Assembly: GCF_000733845.1 (NCBI RefSeq)
Contig: NZ_JPOI01000001.1
Coordinates: 2,226,001 to 2,290,000 of the forward strand
Origin: Geobacillus vulcani PSS1
GTDB taxonomy: Bacteria; Bacillota; Bacilli; Bacillales; Anoxybacillaceae
Direction: 5' to 3'
DNA length: 64,000 bases
Shown: piece after piece, positions 9,172 to 20,342 of the stretch
How the letters are laid out: each line of letters opens with the position of its first letter
How positions within the stretch are numbered: position 1 is the first letter of the stretch
Made by a program: the position numbers and the translations under genes
The notes under the pieces: model-generated
Seen by the model: the letters and a program-made list of their open reading frames with translations, nothing else
What the model was told of the DNA's origin: nothing
Databases searched by the model: none

Positions 9172-10455
9172 ATGCAGCTGCCAACGAACGTATCATCACT
9201 CCGGGGAACGATTGAGGTGCCCGGCGACAAATCCATTTCCCATCGCGCTGTCATGCTTGGGGCGCTTGCTTCTGGACGAACGGTGATTGACCATTTTTTG
9301 CCTGGGGCGGATTGTTTAAGCACCATTGATTGTTTTCGTAAACTTGGCGTCGACATTCGCCGAGACGGAACGACCGTTGTTGTCGAAGGAACCGGCCCTG
9401 ATGGATTGCGTGAGCCCGCCGCTGTGCTTGATGTCGGCAACTCTGGGACGACCGCGCGCCTGTTGCTTGGCATTTTGGCCGGCCAGCCGTTTCACGCCTG
9501 CTTGGTCGGCGACGAATCGATCGCCAAGCGGCCGATGGGGCGAGTGACGGAGCCGCTTCGCCAAATGGGGGCACGCATTGACGGACGTGAAGGAGGGCAT
9601 TATACGCCGCTTTCGATTCGCGGCGGCGCGCTTCGCCCGCTCCGTTACACTTCGCCGGTGGCGAGCGCACAAGTCAAATCAGCCGTTTTGCTTGCAGGCT
9701 TGTTCGCCGACGGCGTAACGTCGGTCACCGAGCCGCACCGCTCGCGCGACCATACGGAGCGGATGATTCGATTGTTCGGCGGCGAGGTGGGTGTCGACGG
9801 TTTGACGGTTTCGGTCGCTGGGCCGCAGCGCTTGCGCGGGACGCACGTTTACGTTCCCGGCGATATTTCGTCAGCCGCCTTTTTCCTTGTCGCCGGCGCC
9901 ATTGCGCCAAACAGCGAAATTGTGCTGAAAAACGTGGGCTTAAATCCAACGCGGACCGGCATCATCGATGTGCTTGCACAAATGGGGGCGGATATTGCGA
10001 TTGACAACGTCCGCCACGAGGAAACCGAGCCGGTCGGTGACATTACGGTCCGCACGTCGACGCTTCGAGCAGTCGAAATCGGAGGGGATCTGATTCCAAG
10101 ATTGATCGACGAGATTCCGATCATTGCCTTGCTCGCGACGCAGGCGGAAGGAACGACCGTCATCAAAGACGCGAGCGAATTGAAGGTGAAAGAGACGAAT
10201 CGGATCAATACGGTCGTCACCGAGTTGAAAAAATTCGGCGCCGACATCGAAGCAACCGACGATGGTATGATCATCCGCGGCAAAACGCCGCTTTATGCCG
10301 ACGGGATTGTTGTCGACAGTCATGGCGACCACCGCATCGGCATGATGCTCGCCGTTGCTGCCTGCATCGCCAAAGGGACGGTCCGTCTCGAGCGTTCGGA
10401 AGCGGTCGCCGTTTCCTATCCGACGTTTTTTGCTGATCTCCGTTCGCTGCTGTAA
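9172..10455 (+). CDS. aroA: 3-phosphoshikimate 1-carboxyvinyltransferase (EPSP synthase)
   Basis: Sixth step of the shikimate pathway: joins PEP and shikimate-3-phosphate. It is 427 aa and equivalent to B. subtilis aroE. Signature segments are [42 protein letters not shown], and the C-terminal [10 protein letters not shown] with YPTFF. The glycine-rich loop NSGTTA distinguishes it from MurA. ATG 9172 follows GGAGGGG (9161-9167). Last gene of the aromatic supraoperon before a terminator-like hairpin. Confidence 0.96.
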   Translation: MQLPTNVSSLRGTIEVPGDKSISHRAVMLGALASGRTVIDHFLPGADCLSTIDCFRKLGVDIRRDGTTVVVEGTGPDGLREPAAVLDVGNSGTTARLLLGILAGQPFHACLVGDESIAKRPMGRVTEPLRQMGARIDGREGGHYTPLSIRGGALRPLRYTSPVASAQVKSAVLLAGLFADGVTSVTEPHRSRDHTERMIRLFGGEVGVDGLTVSVAGPQRLRGTHVYVPGDISSAAFFLVAGAIAPNSEIVLKNVGLNPTRTGIIDVLAQMGADIAIDNVRHEETEPVGDITVRTSTLRAVEIGGDLIPRLIDEIPIIALLATQAEGTTVIKDASELKVKETNRINTVVTELKKFGADIEATDDGMIIRGKTPLYADGIVVDSHGDHRIGMMLAVAACIAKGTVRLERSEAVAVSYPTFFADLRSLL

Positions 10456-10460
10456 GGCCT

Positions 10461-10490
10461 CCCGCCCCAAGAGGGCGGGCGGTCATATTT
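10461..10490 (+). terminator. Likely terminator after aroA
   Basis: CCCGCCC (10461-10467) pairs with GGGCGGG (10473-10479) around a five-base loop. The 3' side is only moderately T-rich (TCATATTTTG), so termination may be incomplete. Confidence 0.55.
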
Positions 10491-10722
10491 TGTGTTGTTC
10501 GTTCATATATTGTCAGTGAGAGGAAGGGCTCCGCATTTTTGAAAGCGGATACATTTCCTGTTTCTGAATGAAGAAACAACGCACCTTCCAGACGGCGAGC
10601 GGTTTGGTTGCGGAAACGGCCATGATCGATTATCATCATTCATGTTCCCATTGTAACAGTACATAACGATTTGAATGGCAAAGGCGGATGGCCGCCTGCC
10701 GCAAGAGAGGGCTGACGAAACG
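10480..10722 (+). other. aroA-ypiA intergenic region
   Basis: About 240 bases without a convincing gene. No clean sigma-A promoter was found. The region has several short inverted repeats. An in-frame ATG at 10675 would extend ypiA by 16 codons but lacks a ribosome site. Confidence 0.4.
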
Positions 10723-12569
<1,847 letters not shown>

Positions 12570-12599
12570 AAACCTTGCCGCCGGCAAGGTTTTTCTTTT
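12570..12599 (+). terminator. Terminator after ypiB
   Basis: AAACCTTGCCG and CGGCAAGGTTT form an 11-bp stem (12570-12591) with a minimal loop, followed by TTTCTTTT. Strong intrinsic terminator shape. Confidence 0.88.
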
Positions 12600-12657
12600 G
12601 CCGAAAAATATGGTATGGTGATGAAGGGAAGAAACTTTAAGGCAAAGGAGAGTGCGA

Positions 12658-13113
12658 ATGAAGTGGACAGGCGAGGACGTCGCCCTCTATGAACAAGAGC
12701 GCGACTACATCGACACGGCGCTTCTTCCGCTTCTGCCGGTGGCTTTCGGCCAAGGAGCGAAGCGGCTCGCTTCCGGCGGGGAGCTTGTCGGGCTCATTGC
12801 GGCTGAGGTCGAGCGACAGCTGAAGGGCCGGGTGTTTTTGTTGCCGTCGTTTGTGTATTTTGCCGATGAGCCGCGAGCGCTGCTTACTGAAAGGCTGGCG
12901 GATTGGACCAACCGGCTTAGACGGGAAGGAATGAAGCATTTGTTTTATGTGACGTGCGACCGTTCGTGGCAAGAGGGCGAAGAAGCCGACCGCGTTTGGG
13001 TCGTTCCGGTTGTTCCGCTCGAGAGCATGGGTGAATCGTACAAGCACGAGCTTGTCAGAGAGCAGGCCGCCGAGCTGCTCCGCTTTCTCGTCGGTCGCTG
13101 GATGCAAGAGTAG
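12658..13113 (+). CDS. ypiF: DUF2487 protein YpiF
   Basis: 151 aa of unknown function, conserved next to qcrA in Bacillus. The start is ATG 12658, seven bases after AAAGGAG. Visible segments: KWTGEDVALY near the N-terminus, a central VFLLPSFVYF, and WQEGEEADRVWVVP. No signal peptide. A TATGGT hexamer about 50 bases upstream may be part of its promoter. Confidence 0.8.
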   Translation: MKWTGEDVALYEQERDYIDTALLPLLPVAFGQGAKRLASGGELVGLIAAEVERQLKGRVFLLPSFVYFADEPRALLTERLADWTNRLRREGMKHLFYVTCDRSWQEGEEADRVWVVPVVPLESMGESYKHELVREQAAELLRFLVGRWMQE

Positions 13114-13148
13114 ACGCGGCAAAGTCCGACGTTTTGCCGCCTGCGATA

Positions 13149-13177
13149 TTGACCTTGTCCAGCAATTGAGCTATCAT
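13149..13177 (+). promoter_or_regulatory. Sigma-A promoter of qcrABC
   Basis: TTGACC (13149-13154), a 17-base spacer and TATCAT (13172-13177). It lies after a GC-rich hairpin that follows ypiF and about 80 bases before qcrA. Confidence 0.75.
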
Positions 13178-13257
13178 TAGAATGTCCTAGTTTTCCATAT
13201 GTGTTATACATACAATCGTCCGGTGCGGACTTGATTTTGCATAGAGGGGGGAAGACG

Positions 13258-13767
13258 ATGAGCGACAACAAACATCGCGTAACGAGACGTCAGTTTTTAA
13301 ACTACACGCTGACCGGCGTCGGCGGTTTTATGGCGGCAGGGATGCTCATGCCGATGCTTCGTTTTGCTTTCGACCCGATCTTGAAGGATGAAGCAGGGAC
13401 GGAGATGGTCGCGGTAGCAGACGTCAAAGAGATTACGACCGAACCGAAGCGCTTCGACTTTAAAGTGAAGGTGAAAGACGCTTGGTACGAGTCGGAAGAG
13501 CCAAAATCAGCATGGGTGTATAAAACGGACAAAGGGGAGATCATCGCCCTGTCGCCGATCTGCAAACACCTCGGCTGTACGGTCGACTGGAACACGGACA
13601 AGGAACATCCGAACCAATTTTTCTGCCCATGCCACTATGGGCGCTATGAGAAGGATGGCACGAACGTTCCGGGAACACCGCCGCAAGCTCCGCTTGACCG
13701 TTATGAGTACAAAGTGAAAGACGGCAAGCTGTATTTAGGCAAGGCGAAACCAAGAAAGGAGGCGTAA
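13258..13767 (+). CDS. qcrA: Menaquinol:cytochrome c reductase Rieske iron-sulfur subunit (QcrA)
   Basis: 169 aa. The Rieske 2Fe-2S subunit of the b6c-type complex. It transfers electrons from menaquinol on the outer face of the membrane. Cluster ligands are in CKHLGCT (Cys, His) and CPCHYGRY (Cys, His). The N-terminus has a twin-arginine-like TRRQFL followed by a hydrophobic anchor (about residues 18-38), consistent with Tat export reported for B. subtilis QcrA. ATG 13258 is preceded by GAGGGGGGAAG. First gene of the qcrABC operon. Confidence 0.96.
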   Translation: MSDNKHRVTRRQFLNYTLTGVGGFMAAGMLMPMLRFAFDPILKDEAGTEMVAVADVKEITTEPKRFDFKVKVKDAWYESEEPKSAWVYKTDKGEIIALSPICKHLGCTVDWNTDKEHPNQFFCPCHYGRYEKDGTNVPGTPPQAPLDRYEYKVKDGKLYLGKAKPRKEA

Positions 13768-13770
13768 TGC

Positions 13771-14445
13771 GTGTTAAACAAGCTGTACGACTGGGTGGAT
13801 GAGCGCTTAGATATTACGCCTTTGTGGCGGGATATTGCCGATCACGAAGTTCCGGAGCATGTCAACCCGGCCCATCACTTTTCTGCCTTTGTCTATTGTT
13901 TCGGCGGGCTGACGTTTTTTGTCACGGTCATTCAAATTTTGTCCGGCATGTTTTTGACGATGTACTACGTCCCGGATATTAAAAATGCGTGGGAATCGGT
14001 GTATTATTTGCAAAACGAAGTGGCGTTCGGCCAAATTGTGCGCGGCATGCACCACTGGGGGGCGAGCCTTGTCATCGTCATGATGTTTTTACATACGCTG
14101 CGCGTCTTTTTCCAAGGGGCGTATAAAAAGCCGCGTGAAATGAACTGGATCGTCGGTGTATTGATCTTTATGGTGATGATGGGTCTTGGCTTCACCGGCT
14201 ACTTGTTGCCTTGGGACATGAAAGCGCTGTTTGCGACGAAAGTTGGTTTGCAAATCGCGGAAGCGACGCCGCTCATCGGCCCGGCGATCAAGACGCTGTT
14301 GGCTGGGGACCCAGAAATTGTCGGTGCGCAAACGCTGACGCGCTTCTTTGCCATTCATGTCTTCTTCTTGCCGGCCGCTTTACTCGGCTTAATGGCAGCG
14401 CACTTTTTAATGATTCGCAGACAAGGCATTTCCGGTCCGCTATGA
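13771..14445 (+). CDS. qcrB: Menaquinol:cytochrome c reductase cytochrome b subunit (QcrB)
   Basis: 224 aa, the b6-type N-terminal half of cytochrome b with four membrane helices. Haem-binding histidines are in helix 2 (MHHWGASL and MFLHTLRVF) and helix 4 (FAIHVFFLPAALLGLMAAHF). GTG 13771 is the start, eight bases after AAAGGAGG. It binds the quinol-site haems together with QcrC, which carries the remaining helices. Confidence 0.96.
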   Translation: MLNKLYDWVDERLDITPLWRDIADHEVPEHVNPAHHFSAFVYCFGGLTFFVTVIQILSGMFLTMYYVPDIKNAWESVYYLQNEVAFGQIVRGMHHWGASLVIVMMFLHTLRVFFQGAYKKPREMNWIVGVLIFMVMMGLGFTGYLLPWDMKALFATKVGLQIAEATPLIGPAIKTLLAGDPEIVGAQTLTRFFAIHVFFLPAALLGLMAAHFLMIRRQGISGPL

Positions 14446-14495
14446 TCGGTCGGCCCGACGTTTGCAGGCGATAGAAAAAAGGAGGGAACCACGCA

Positions 14496-15260
14496 ATGCA
14501 TCGCGGAAAAGGAATGAAATTCGTCGGCGATTCCCGTGTTCCCGCGGTGAGAAAACCGAATATTCCAAAAGACTATTCGGAATATCCCGGGAAAACGGAA
14601 GTGTTTTGGCCGAACTTCCTGCTCAAGGAATGGCTGGTCGGCTCGGTCTTTCTCGTCGGTTTCTTATGCTTGACGGTCGCCCATCCGTCGCCGCTTGAGC
14701 GGATCGCCGACCCGACGGACACGACGTACGTGCCGCTGCCTGACTGGTATTTCTTGTTCTTATACCAATTGCTCAAATATTCGTATGCGTCTGGGCCGTA
14801 TACGGTCGTCGGCGCGATCATCATCCCAGGATTGGCGTTCGGCGCGCTCTTGTTGGCGCCGTTTTTGGACCGCGGCCCGGAGCGTCGTCCTTGGAAGCGT
14901 CCGGTAGCGACCGGGATGATGCTGTTGGCGCTTGCGGCGATGATTTATTTGACATGGGAAGCGGTCGTCACGCACGACTGGAAAAAAGCGGCTGAACAAG
15001 GGAAAATTCGGGCGGAAGTGAAAATTGACACGAATGCGGAAGGCTATAAAATCGCCCAAGCGAATACATGTACATCGTGCCACGGACAAAACTTGTCCGG
15101 CGGCGCTGGTCCGTCGCTCATCGGCACCGGCTTGAAACCAGAAGAAATCGCGAAAATCGCGAGAGAAGGGAAAGGCAACATGCCGCCTGGCGTCTTTAAG
15201 GGCACGGATGAAGAGTTGAAAAAACTGTCCGAATTCATCGCCGGACTAAAAGCGGAATAA
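14496..15260 (+). CDS. qcrC: Menaquinol:cytochrome c reductase cytochrome b/c subunit (QcrC)
   Basis: 254 aa fusion typical of Bacillaceae: an N-terminal subunit-IV-like part with the quinol-site PDWYFLFLYQLLKY motif and three membrane helices, and a C-terminal cytochrome c domain with the haem site CTSCH and a distal methionine in GNMPPG. Passes electrons from QcrA/QcrB towards cytochrome c and caa3 oxidase. RBS AAAAGGAGGG lies before ATG 14496. Confidence 0.96.
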   Translation: MHRGKGMKFVGDSRVPAVRKPNIPKDYSEYPGKTEVFWPNFLLKEWLVGSVFLVGFLCLTVAHPSPLERIADPTDTTYVPLPDWYFLFLYQLLKYSYASGPYTVVGAIIIPGLAFGALLLAPFLDRGPERRPWKRPVATGMMLLALAAMIYLTWEAVVTHDWKKAAEQGKIRAEVKIDTNAEGYKIAQANTCTSCHGQNLSGGAGPSLIGTGLKPEEIAKIAREGKGNMPPGVFKGTDEELKKLSEFIAGLKAE

Positions 15261-15269
15261 TCGTTTCGA

Positions 15270-15308
15270 CACGAAAAAGCTGACTCGCGTTAGTCAGCTT
15301 TTTTCGTG
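15270..15308 (+). terminator. Terminator after qcrC
   Basis: CACGAAAAAGCTGACT pairs with AGTCAGCTTTTTTCGTG across a six-base loop. The T-run is within the 3' arm. Because the arms are A-rich on the left and T-rich on the right, it could work on either strand. Confidence 0.85.
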
Positions 15309-15335
15309 CCAACATGAAACCGAGGCGAGGTGCAG

Positions 15336-15959
15336 ATGATGGCATGGTTTTATGCGCTGTTGGCTTCCCGGCCGGTTGTTTGGTTGCTCTTGTTCGCCAA
15401 CGCGGCCGGCACCATCTATGGATATTATTGGTATCGCTATCAACTTGCCGATACGCCGCCCGTCTTTTTGCCGTTTGTTCCTGACAGTCCGACGGCGAGC
15501 CTTTTTTTTCTTGTTGTCCTTGTGGCATGGCTTTTCGGCAGGTCGGCGCCGCTTTTTGAAGCGTTGGCTTTGGTGACGCTTGTTAAGTATGGAATTTGGG
15601 CAGTCATTATGAATGTGCTCGTTTGGCGCGTCACCGGCACGCTCGATTGGGCCGGCTGGATGCTCATCGTTTCGCACGGGGCGATGGCGATCGAAGGAAT
15701 GCTGTATGCCCGGTTTTATCGATTCCGCTTCCTTCACCTTATGCTAGCGGCCGTGTGGACGCTGCATAACGATGTCATTGACTACGTGTTTGGCATGATG
15801 CCGCGCTACAGTGTGCTAGCTGACTACGCCAACGAAATCGGCTATTTTACGTTTTGGTTGAGCATCGCATCGATTGCCGTTGCGTATCAGCTTGGCGTTC
15901 GCCTCCGGCGCCAGCCGCTTCTGCCGGGCGGCATGTCTTTCCGGCAGGCATCAGAGTAG
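15336..15959 (+). CDS. ypjA: DUF1405 membrane protein YpjA
   Basis: About 207 aa integral membrane protein with six or so hydrophobic helices. Recognisable YpjA segments: ANAAGTIYGYYWYRYQL, FLPFVPDSPTASLFF, LVKYGIWAV and the HNDVIDYVFG loop. ATG 15336 follows GAGGCGAGGTG; ATG 15339 is equally possible. Located after qcrABC as in B. subtilis, which hints at a link with respiration, but no function is known. Confidence 0.85.
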   Translation: MMAWFYALLASRPVVWLLLFANAAGTIYGYYWYRYQLADTPPVFLPFVPDSPTASLFFLVVLVAWLFGRSAPLFEALALVTLVKYGIWAVIMNVLVWRVTGTLDWAGWMLIVSHGAMAIEGMLYARFYRFRFLHLMLAAVWTLHNDVIDYVFGMMPRYSVLADYANEIGYFTFWLSIASIAVAYQLGVRLRRQPLLPGGMSFRQASE

Positions 15960-16071
15960 AGCGTTGAACACAAGGAGGAACGTTGGGCGGCAGCTTTCTA
16001 TATAGCAGTTGCCTGGTCTACTCTTGTCCACTCCTTCATACATTGTACTAGTGGATGAGGGAGGGACGATG

Positions 16072-16860
16072 ATGAAGCGAATCGGGCTAGCCATGCTGTT
16101 GTCGCTCGCCTTTTTATGGCCAGCACCCATTGGCGCGGCTGGACAAACAAACGGTTGGGAGCAGTTGGATGATATTTCCGACGAGGCGCTGCAATTGGCG
16201 AAAAACGGTCGTTTTGCCGAAGCAAAAGAAGTGCTCCGCTATTTTTCTGAGCGGTTTTTCGCCCTTGGGGCAAAAGAACGGTTGAAATCGGCCGATGAAT
16301 TGCGGGCGGTGACCGTGACGCACGAGCAGGCAGTCAAGGCGATGACGGCGCCGATCTCCGCGGAAGACAAAGTGGCGGCAATCACCCAGTTTCGCCTTGT
16401 TGTTGACGCCATCCATTCGACATACCAGCCGCTTTGGACGGAGATGGAACCGGCTGTCATGGAGGCGTTTGCCGCGGTCGAAAAGGCGGCACAACAAGGC
16501 GAGCAGAAAGCGTATGCCGCTGCCCTTCGCCAGTTGCTTGACCGTTATACATTGATCGAGCCGAGTGTGAAAATTGACGTGCCGCCGGATATCGCGACAA
16601 AGGTCGATGACGATCTGGAGGCGCTGCAGGCAGCCGCGTTTTGGCAACGCAGCGAAGACGAGCAGCGCGAGCAACTCGCCGATGCCCGTCAAGATCTTGA
16701 AGCGCTGTTTGCCGGGGTGAAAAAGGACGAGGCTGATCCGTCGCTGATTTGGGTGATGATTTCCACTGGCGGAGTGATCGTGCTGACGCTGACGTACGTT
16801 GGCTGGCGGAAGTACAAAGGAGAAAAGGAAGAGAAGCGAGCGCGGCAGCCGGAAGACTAA
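16072..16860 (+). CDS. ypjB: Sporulation-associated protein YpjB
   Basis: About 262 aa. N-terminal signal peptide (KRIGLAMLLSLAFLWPAPIGAA), an extracytoplasmic helical domain, and one C-terminal membrane anchor (WVMISTGGVIVLTLTYVGW) with a short basic tail. This matches the YpjB family, which in B. subtilis is linked to sporulation. ATG 16072 (second of two adjacent ATGs) is six bases after GGGAGGG. A strong terminator follows, facing the minus-strand ypjC. Confidence 0.78.
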   Translation: MKRIGLAMLLSLAFLWPAPIGAAGQTNGWEQLDDISDEALQLAKNGRFAEAKEVLRYFSERFFALGAKERLKSADELRAVTVTHEQAVKAMTAPISAEDKVAAITQFRLVVDAIHSTYQPLWTEMEPAVMEAFAAVEKAAQQGEQKAYAAALRQLLDRYTLIEPSVKIDVPPDIATKVDDDLEALQAAAFWQRSEDEQREQLADARQDLEALFAGVKKDEADPSLIWVMISTGGVIVLTLTYVGWRKYKGEKEEKRARQPED

Positions 16861-16877
16861 GCGCCGGCGCTTTTTGC

Positions 16878-16906
16878 GAGGGGGAAGCGTTTCCCCCTCT
16901 TTTTTG
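16878..16906 (+). terminator. Terminator after ypjB
   Basis: GAGGGGGAA (16878-16886) pairs with TTCCCCCTC (16891-16899) around a four-base loop and is followed by six or more T. Confidence 0.9.
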
Positions 16907-16997
16907 TTGTCCTGTCGCTTTGTGCAAGCACTTCCTCCGCACTTTCAAGCGGCGCTTGTCGGGCTTGTTCGGGCTGGACTTTCGCGCCAGCGGATTT

Positions 16998-17870
16998 TTA
17001 TGGTTCCAGCGGCCGCTTTTGTTCATCAAGCGTAAACCCTTCACCGAGCACATCATGCACATCGGTGACTGCGACGAACGCATGTGGGTCAACGGATATA
17101 ATGACACTTTTTAAGCGCGGCAGTTCGTTTTTGGCGACGACGCAATACAAAACGTCACGGTCGCGCTTCGTATACGAGCCGCGGCCTTTGAGCACGGTGA
17201 CGCCGCGTTCCATCTCCGTCAAAATGCGGCTGGCGATCTCTTCGCTTTTTTCCGAGATGATCGTCGCTCCTTTCGCTGCATACCCGCCCTCTTGCATAAA
17301 ATCGATGACCCGGGCGGCGATAAAAACGGCGACAAGGGTATACATGGCCTCGCGATAGGATAAGTAAAGAAGAAGCGAAAGCGTGATGACGGTGGCGTCA
17401 AAAGCAAACATCGTTTTTCCCATGCTGATGCCTTTATATTTATGGACAAGGCGGGCGATAATATCGACGCCTCCGGTTGTGCCGCCGTAGCGGAAAATAA
17501 TGCCGAGGCCGACGCCGATAAAGACGCCGGCAAACAAGGCGGCGAGCGTCATGTCATGTCGAAGCGGCATATGAATCATGTAACGTTGAAAGATGGACAA
17601 AAATACAGAAACGGCGACCGTGCCGATGACGGTATAGAGAAACGTCTGGCGGCCGAGCAGTTTCCAGCCGATGAAAAAGAGCGGGATGTTGAGCGCCAAG
17701 TTGGTGACCGCTGGATCCAGTCCGAACAAAAAATAAAGAAGGAGCGTAATGCCGGTAAATCCGCCTTCCGCCAAATTGTTTTGCATGTTGAAATGAACGA
17801 GCCCGAAGGCGAAAATGGCGGCGCCAAGCAAAATAAACACGCAGTTTTTGATCTTTAGTCCAAAAATCAT
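16998..17870 (-). CDS. ypjC: YitT-family membrane protein YpjC
   Basis: 290 aa. The DUF161/YitT membrane domain has about five helices and the signature GLGIIFRYGGTTGGVDIIA near the middle. It is followed by a cytoplasmic DUF2179 domain (GVTVLKGRGSYTKRDRDVLYCVV). The start is the ATG at 17868-17870, with a GAGGGACGG ribosome site; the frame is open further upstream but without a ribosome site. The only minus-strand gene in this block, convergent with ypjB and divergent from ypjD. Transport role suspected for the family but not established. Confidence 0.88.
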   Translation of the reverse strand: MIFGLKIKNCVFILLGAAIFAFGLVHFNMQNNLAEGGFTGITLLLYFLFGLDPAVTNLALNIPLFFIGWKLLGRQTFLYTVIGTVAVSVFLSIFQRYMIHMPLRHDMTLAALFAGVFIGVGLGIIFRYGGTTGGVDIIARLVHKYKGISMGKTMFAFDATVITLSLLLYLSYREAMYTLVAVFIAARVIDFMQEGGYAAKGATIISEKSEEIASRILTEMERGVTVLKGRGSYTKRDRDVLYCVVAKNELPRLKSVIISVDPHAFVAVTDVHDVLGEGFTLDEQKRPLEP

Positions 17871-18030
17871 ACCGTCCCTCCGTCCGCAAAAATAGTCGGC
17901 GCCCTTAATTATAGAGGAACTCGTCCGTATAGGCAATGATGAGCGAAAACGGACGGAATGGACAGCGGGCGAAAACATTTGTCAAATGCGCCGCTTTTCG
18001 CTAACATGGAAACAGGCGAGGTGACAAGCC

Positions 18031-18366
18031 ATGCAGGAGAAAACGATGAAACAAATGCAGCAGGAAGTGGATGACTATATCGGCCAATTCAAAGAAGGCT
18101 ATTTCAGCCCGCTCGCCATGCTGGCGCGGCTGACGGAAGAGCTCGGCGAGCTGGCGCGAGAGGTGAACCACTACTACGGGGAAAAACCGAAAAAGGCGAC
18201 CGAACAAGAAAAAACGGTGGAAGAAGAGTTGGGCGATTTGCTGTTTGTGCTCATTTGCTTTGCCAATTCGCTCGGCATTGATTTGCAGGCGGCGCACGAC
18301 CGGGTGATGGACAAGTTCCGCACCCGCGACCGCGACCGTTGGACGCGGAAGGAGGAAGGGTCATGA
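18031..18366 (+). CDS. ypjD: MazG-like nucleotide pyrophosphohydrolase YpjD
   Basis: 111 aa single MazG domain. The metal-binding motif is split as [15 protein letters not shown] and [16 protein letters not shown] (EExxE then ExxD), the hallmark of all-alpha NTP pyrophosphatases that remove aberrant nucleotides. RBS GGCGAGGTG precedes ATG 18031. Its stop overlaps the dapB start in an ATGA junction, starting a tight run of ypjD-dapB-mgsA-bshB1-bshA-cca-birA. Confidence 0.9.
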   Translation: MQEKTMKQMQQEVDDYIGQFKEGYFSPLAMLARLTEELGELAREVNHYYGEKPKKATEQEKTVEEELGDLLFVLICFANSLGIDLQAAHDRVMDKFRTRDRDRWTRKEEGS

Positions 18367-19160
18367 CGATTCGCATTGTCATCGCAGGGCCGCGCGGCCG
18401 CATGGGCCGAGAAGCAGTTGCGCTCGTGCAGCAAACAGATCACTTTGAACTAGCCGCGGTCATCGACCGTCGTTACGATGGACAAAATTTAGCGGAGATC
18501 GACGGATTTTCCGGCGTCAACGCCCCGATTTACACCGATGCGTCCCGCTGTTTTGACGAGGTGAAGCCGGATGTCTTGATCGATTTGACCACGCCGGAAG
18601 CCGGAAAGCGGCACACCGAGCTGGCGCTGCGTCACGGCGTTCGCCCTGTCGTCGGTACGACCGGATTTACGCCGGAAGAGATCGAGCGGTTGACCGAGCT
18701 GGCGGAAGAGAAAGAAGTCGGCGCCATCATTGCACCGAACTTTGCCATCGGAGCAGTGTTGATGATGAAATTCGCCCGCATGGCGGCCAAATATTTCACG
18801 GATGTGGAAATCATTGAATTGCACCATGACCAAAAGCTTGACGCTCCGTCGGGAACGGCGTTGAAGACAGCGCAGCTCATTGCCGAAGTGCGACCGTCGA
18901 AAAAGCAAGGCCACCCGAACGAAAAAGAAACGCTTGCCGGCGCGCGCGGAGCCGCTTACGACGGCATTCCGATCCACAGTGTCCGTCTGCCGGGCTTTGT
19001 CGCTCATCAAGAAGTGATTTTCGGCGGCAACGGCCAGACGTTGACGATCCGCCACGATTCGTTCGACCGCCGCTCGTTTATGTCCGGGGTGAAGCTGGCA
19101 GTGGAAACAGTGATGCATTTACATACGCTTGTCTATGGGCTGGAGCATATTTTGGAATAG
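18363..19160 (+). CDS. dapB: 4-hydroxy-tetrahydrodipicolinate reductase (DapB)
   Basis: 265 aa. Reduces the DapA product with NAD(P)H for lysine and diaminopimelate synthesis (cell wall and dipicolinate). Nucleotide-binding [11 protein letters not shown] at the N-terminus, GTTGFT and [12 protein letters not shown], and the catalytic [27 protein letters not shown] lies just before ATG 18363; an upstream in-frame extension to 18339 is rejected because it precedes this site. Confidence 0.96.
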   Translation: MTIRIVIAGPRGRMGREAVALVQQTDHFELAAVIDRRYDGQNLAEIDGFSGVNAPIYTDASRCFDEVKPDVLIDLTTPEAGKRHTELALRHGVRPVVGTTGFTPEEIERLTELAEEKEVGAIIAPNFAIGAVLMMKFARMAAKYFTDVEIIELHHDQKLDAPSGTALKTAQLIAEVRPSKKQGHPNEKETLAGARGAAYDGIPIHSVRLPGFVAHQEVIFGGNGQTLTIRHDSFDRRSFMSGVKLAVETVMHLHTLVYGLEHILE

Positions 19161-19191
19161 TGTGCAAACTGCGCAAACGGGGGAGAACGGA

Positions 19192-19611
19192 ATGAAAATC
19201 GCGTTGATTGCCCATGATCAAAAAAAGGAAGAGATGGTCGCCTTTGCGACCGCCTATGCGCCTGTGCTGGCAAACCACGAATTGTACGCCACCGGCACGA
19301 CCGGCTTGCGCATCCAGGAGGCGACCGGTCTTTCGGTTCACCGTTTCCAATCAGGGCCGTACGGAGGCGACCAAGAAATCGGGGCGATGATCGCCCGCAA
19401 TGAAATGGATCTGGTCATTTTTTTCCGCGATCCGCTCACCGCTCAGCCGCATGAGCCGGACATCAGCGCATTGATGCGGCTTTGCGACGTCTATGCCGTG
19501 CCGCTGGCGACGAACATCGGCACGGCCGAGCTGCTCATCCGCGCGTTGGAGCGCGGCGATTTGGCATGGCGAAGCATTGTGCGCGGCCGAACAAAAGGCG
19601 GGGAGGAATAG
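19192..19611 (+). CDS. mgsA: Methylglyoxal synthase (MgsA)
   Basis: 139 aa. Converts dihydroxyacetone phosphate to methylglyoxal, a phosphate-releasing bypass of lower glycolysis. Features: [12 protein letters not shown] start, phosphate-binding TGTTGLRI, catalytic Asp in YGGDQEIGA and the IFFRDPL segment. ATG 19192 follows a GGGGGAGAACGG site. B. subtilis has the same neighbour order. Detoxification of methylglyoxal uses bacillithiol, whose synthesis genes follow directly. Confidence 0.95.
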   Translation: MKIALIAHDQKKEEMVAFATAYAPVLANHELYATGTTGLRIQEATGLSVHRFQSGPYGGDQEIGAMIARNEMDLVIFFRDPLTAQPHEPDISALMRLCDVYAVPLATNIGTAELLIRALERGDLAWRSIVRGRTKGGEE

Positions 19612-19631
19612 GAAACAGAAAGGTGACAGCG

Positions 19632-20342
19632 ATGATGGAGACGTGTGATTTGTTGGCGTTCGGCGCCCATCCGGATGATGTCGAAATCGGCATGGGAGGG
19701 ACGATCGCCAAATACGTACGCCGCGGGTACCGTATTGTCATTTGCGACTTGACGAAAGCCGAGCTGTCGTCCAACGGCACGGTCGACGAGCGGCAGAGAG
19801 AGGCGGCGGAGGCGGCCCGCCGGCTCGGTGTATCCGAGCGGTTCAATCTCGGACTGCCTGACCGCGGCCTTTACATCGAGGAAGAGGCGATCCGTCAGAT
19901 CGCAGCGGTCATCCGCCGCTGCCGGCCGCGCCTTGTATTCGCCCCCTATTGGGAAGATCGACATCCGGATCACGGGCGATGCGCCCGCCTTGTCGAGGAA
20001 GCGGTCTTTTCCGCCGGCATTCGCCGCTATGGCGTTGGAGAGCTTGGTGATGCGCATCGTGTTCGGGCGGTGTATTATTATATGATCAATGCCTTTTGTC
20101 GCCCGCATTTTCTCATCGATATTAGCGAAACGATCGACGACAAGCTGGCCAGTTTGCGCGCCTATGAGAGCCAATTTCAAAAACGGGCTGGCTCAGTTGA
20201 CACCCCGCTGACCAACGGCTACATCGAGATGATTGAAAGCCGCGAGCGCTGGTTCGGTCAACAAATCGGTGCGGCGTATGCGGAAGGGTTTTTGACGAAA
20301 ACGCCGATTCATCTTTCCAATTTGTTTGAGGAGGAGCGATGA
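19632..20342 (+). CDS. bshB1: Bacillithiol biosynthesis deacetylase BshB1
   Basis: 236 aa, PIG-L/LmbE family zinc enzyme that removes the acetyl group from GlcNAc-malate. Zinc ligands are in [10 protein letters not shown] (HxDD) and the later His in [12 protein letters not shown] 19632 follows AAAGGTG at 19618-19624. It overlaps bshA in an ATGA junction, so the first two steps of bacillithiol synthesis are coupled. Confidence 0.94.
   Translation: MMETCDLLAFGAHPDDVEIGMGGTIAKYVRRGYRIVICDLTKAELSSNGTVDERQREAAEAARRLGVSERFNLGLPDRGLYIEEEAIRQIAAVIRRCRPRLVFAPYWEDRHPDHGRCARLVEEAVFSAGIRRYGVGELGDAHRVRAVYYYMINAFCRPHFLIDISETIDDKLASLRAYESQFQKRAGSVDTPLTNGYIEMIESRERWFGQQIGAAYAEGFLTKTPIHLSNLFEEER

Noticed and set aside
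17871..17978. N-terminal extension of YpjC to 17978
   Set aside because: It lacks a ribosome site and the added residues are not membrane-protein-like. The ATG at 17870 has GAGGGACGG and gives the usual 290 aa.
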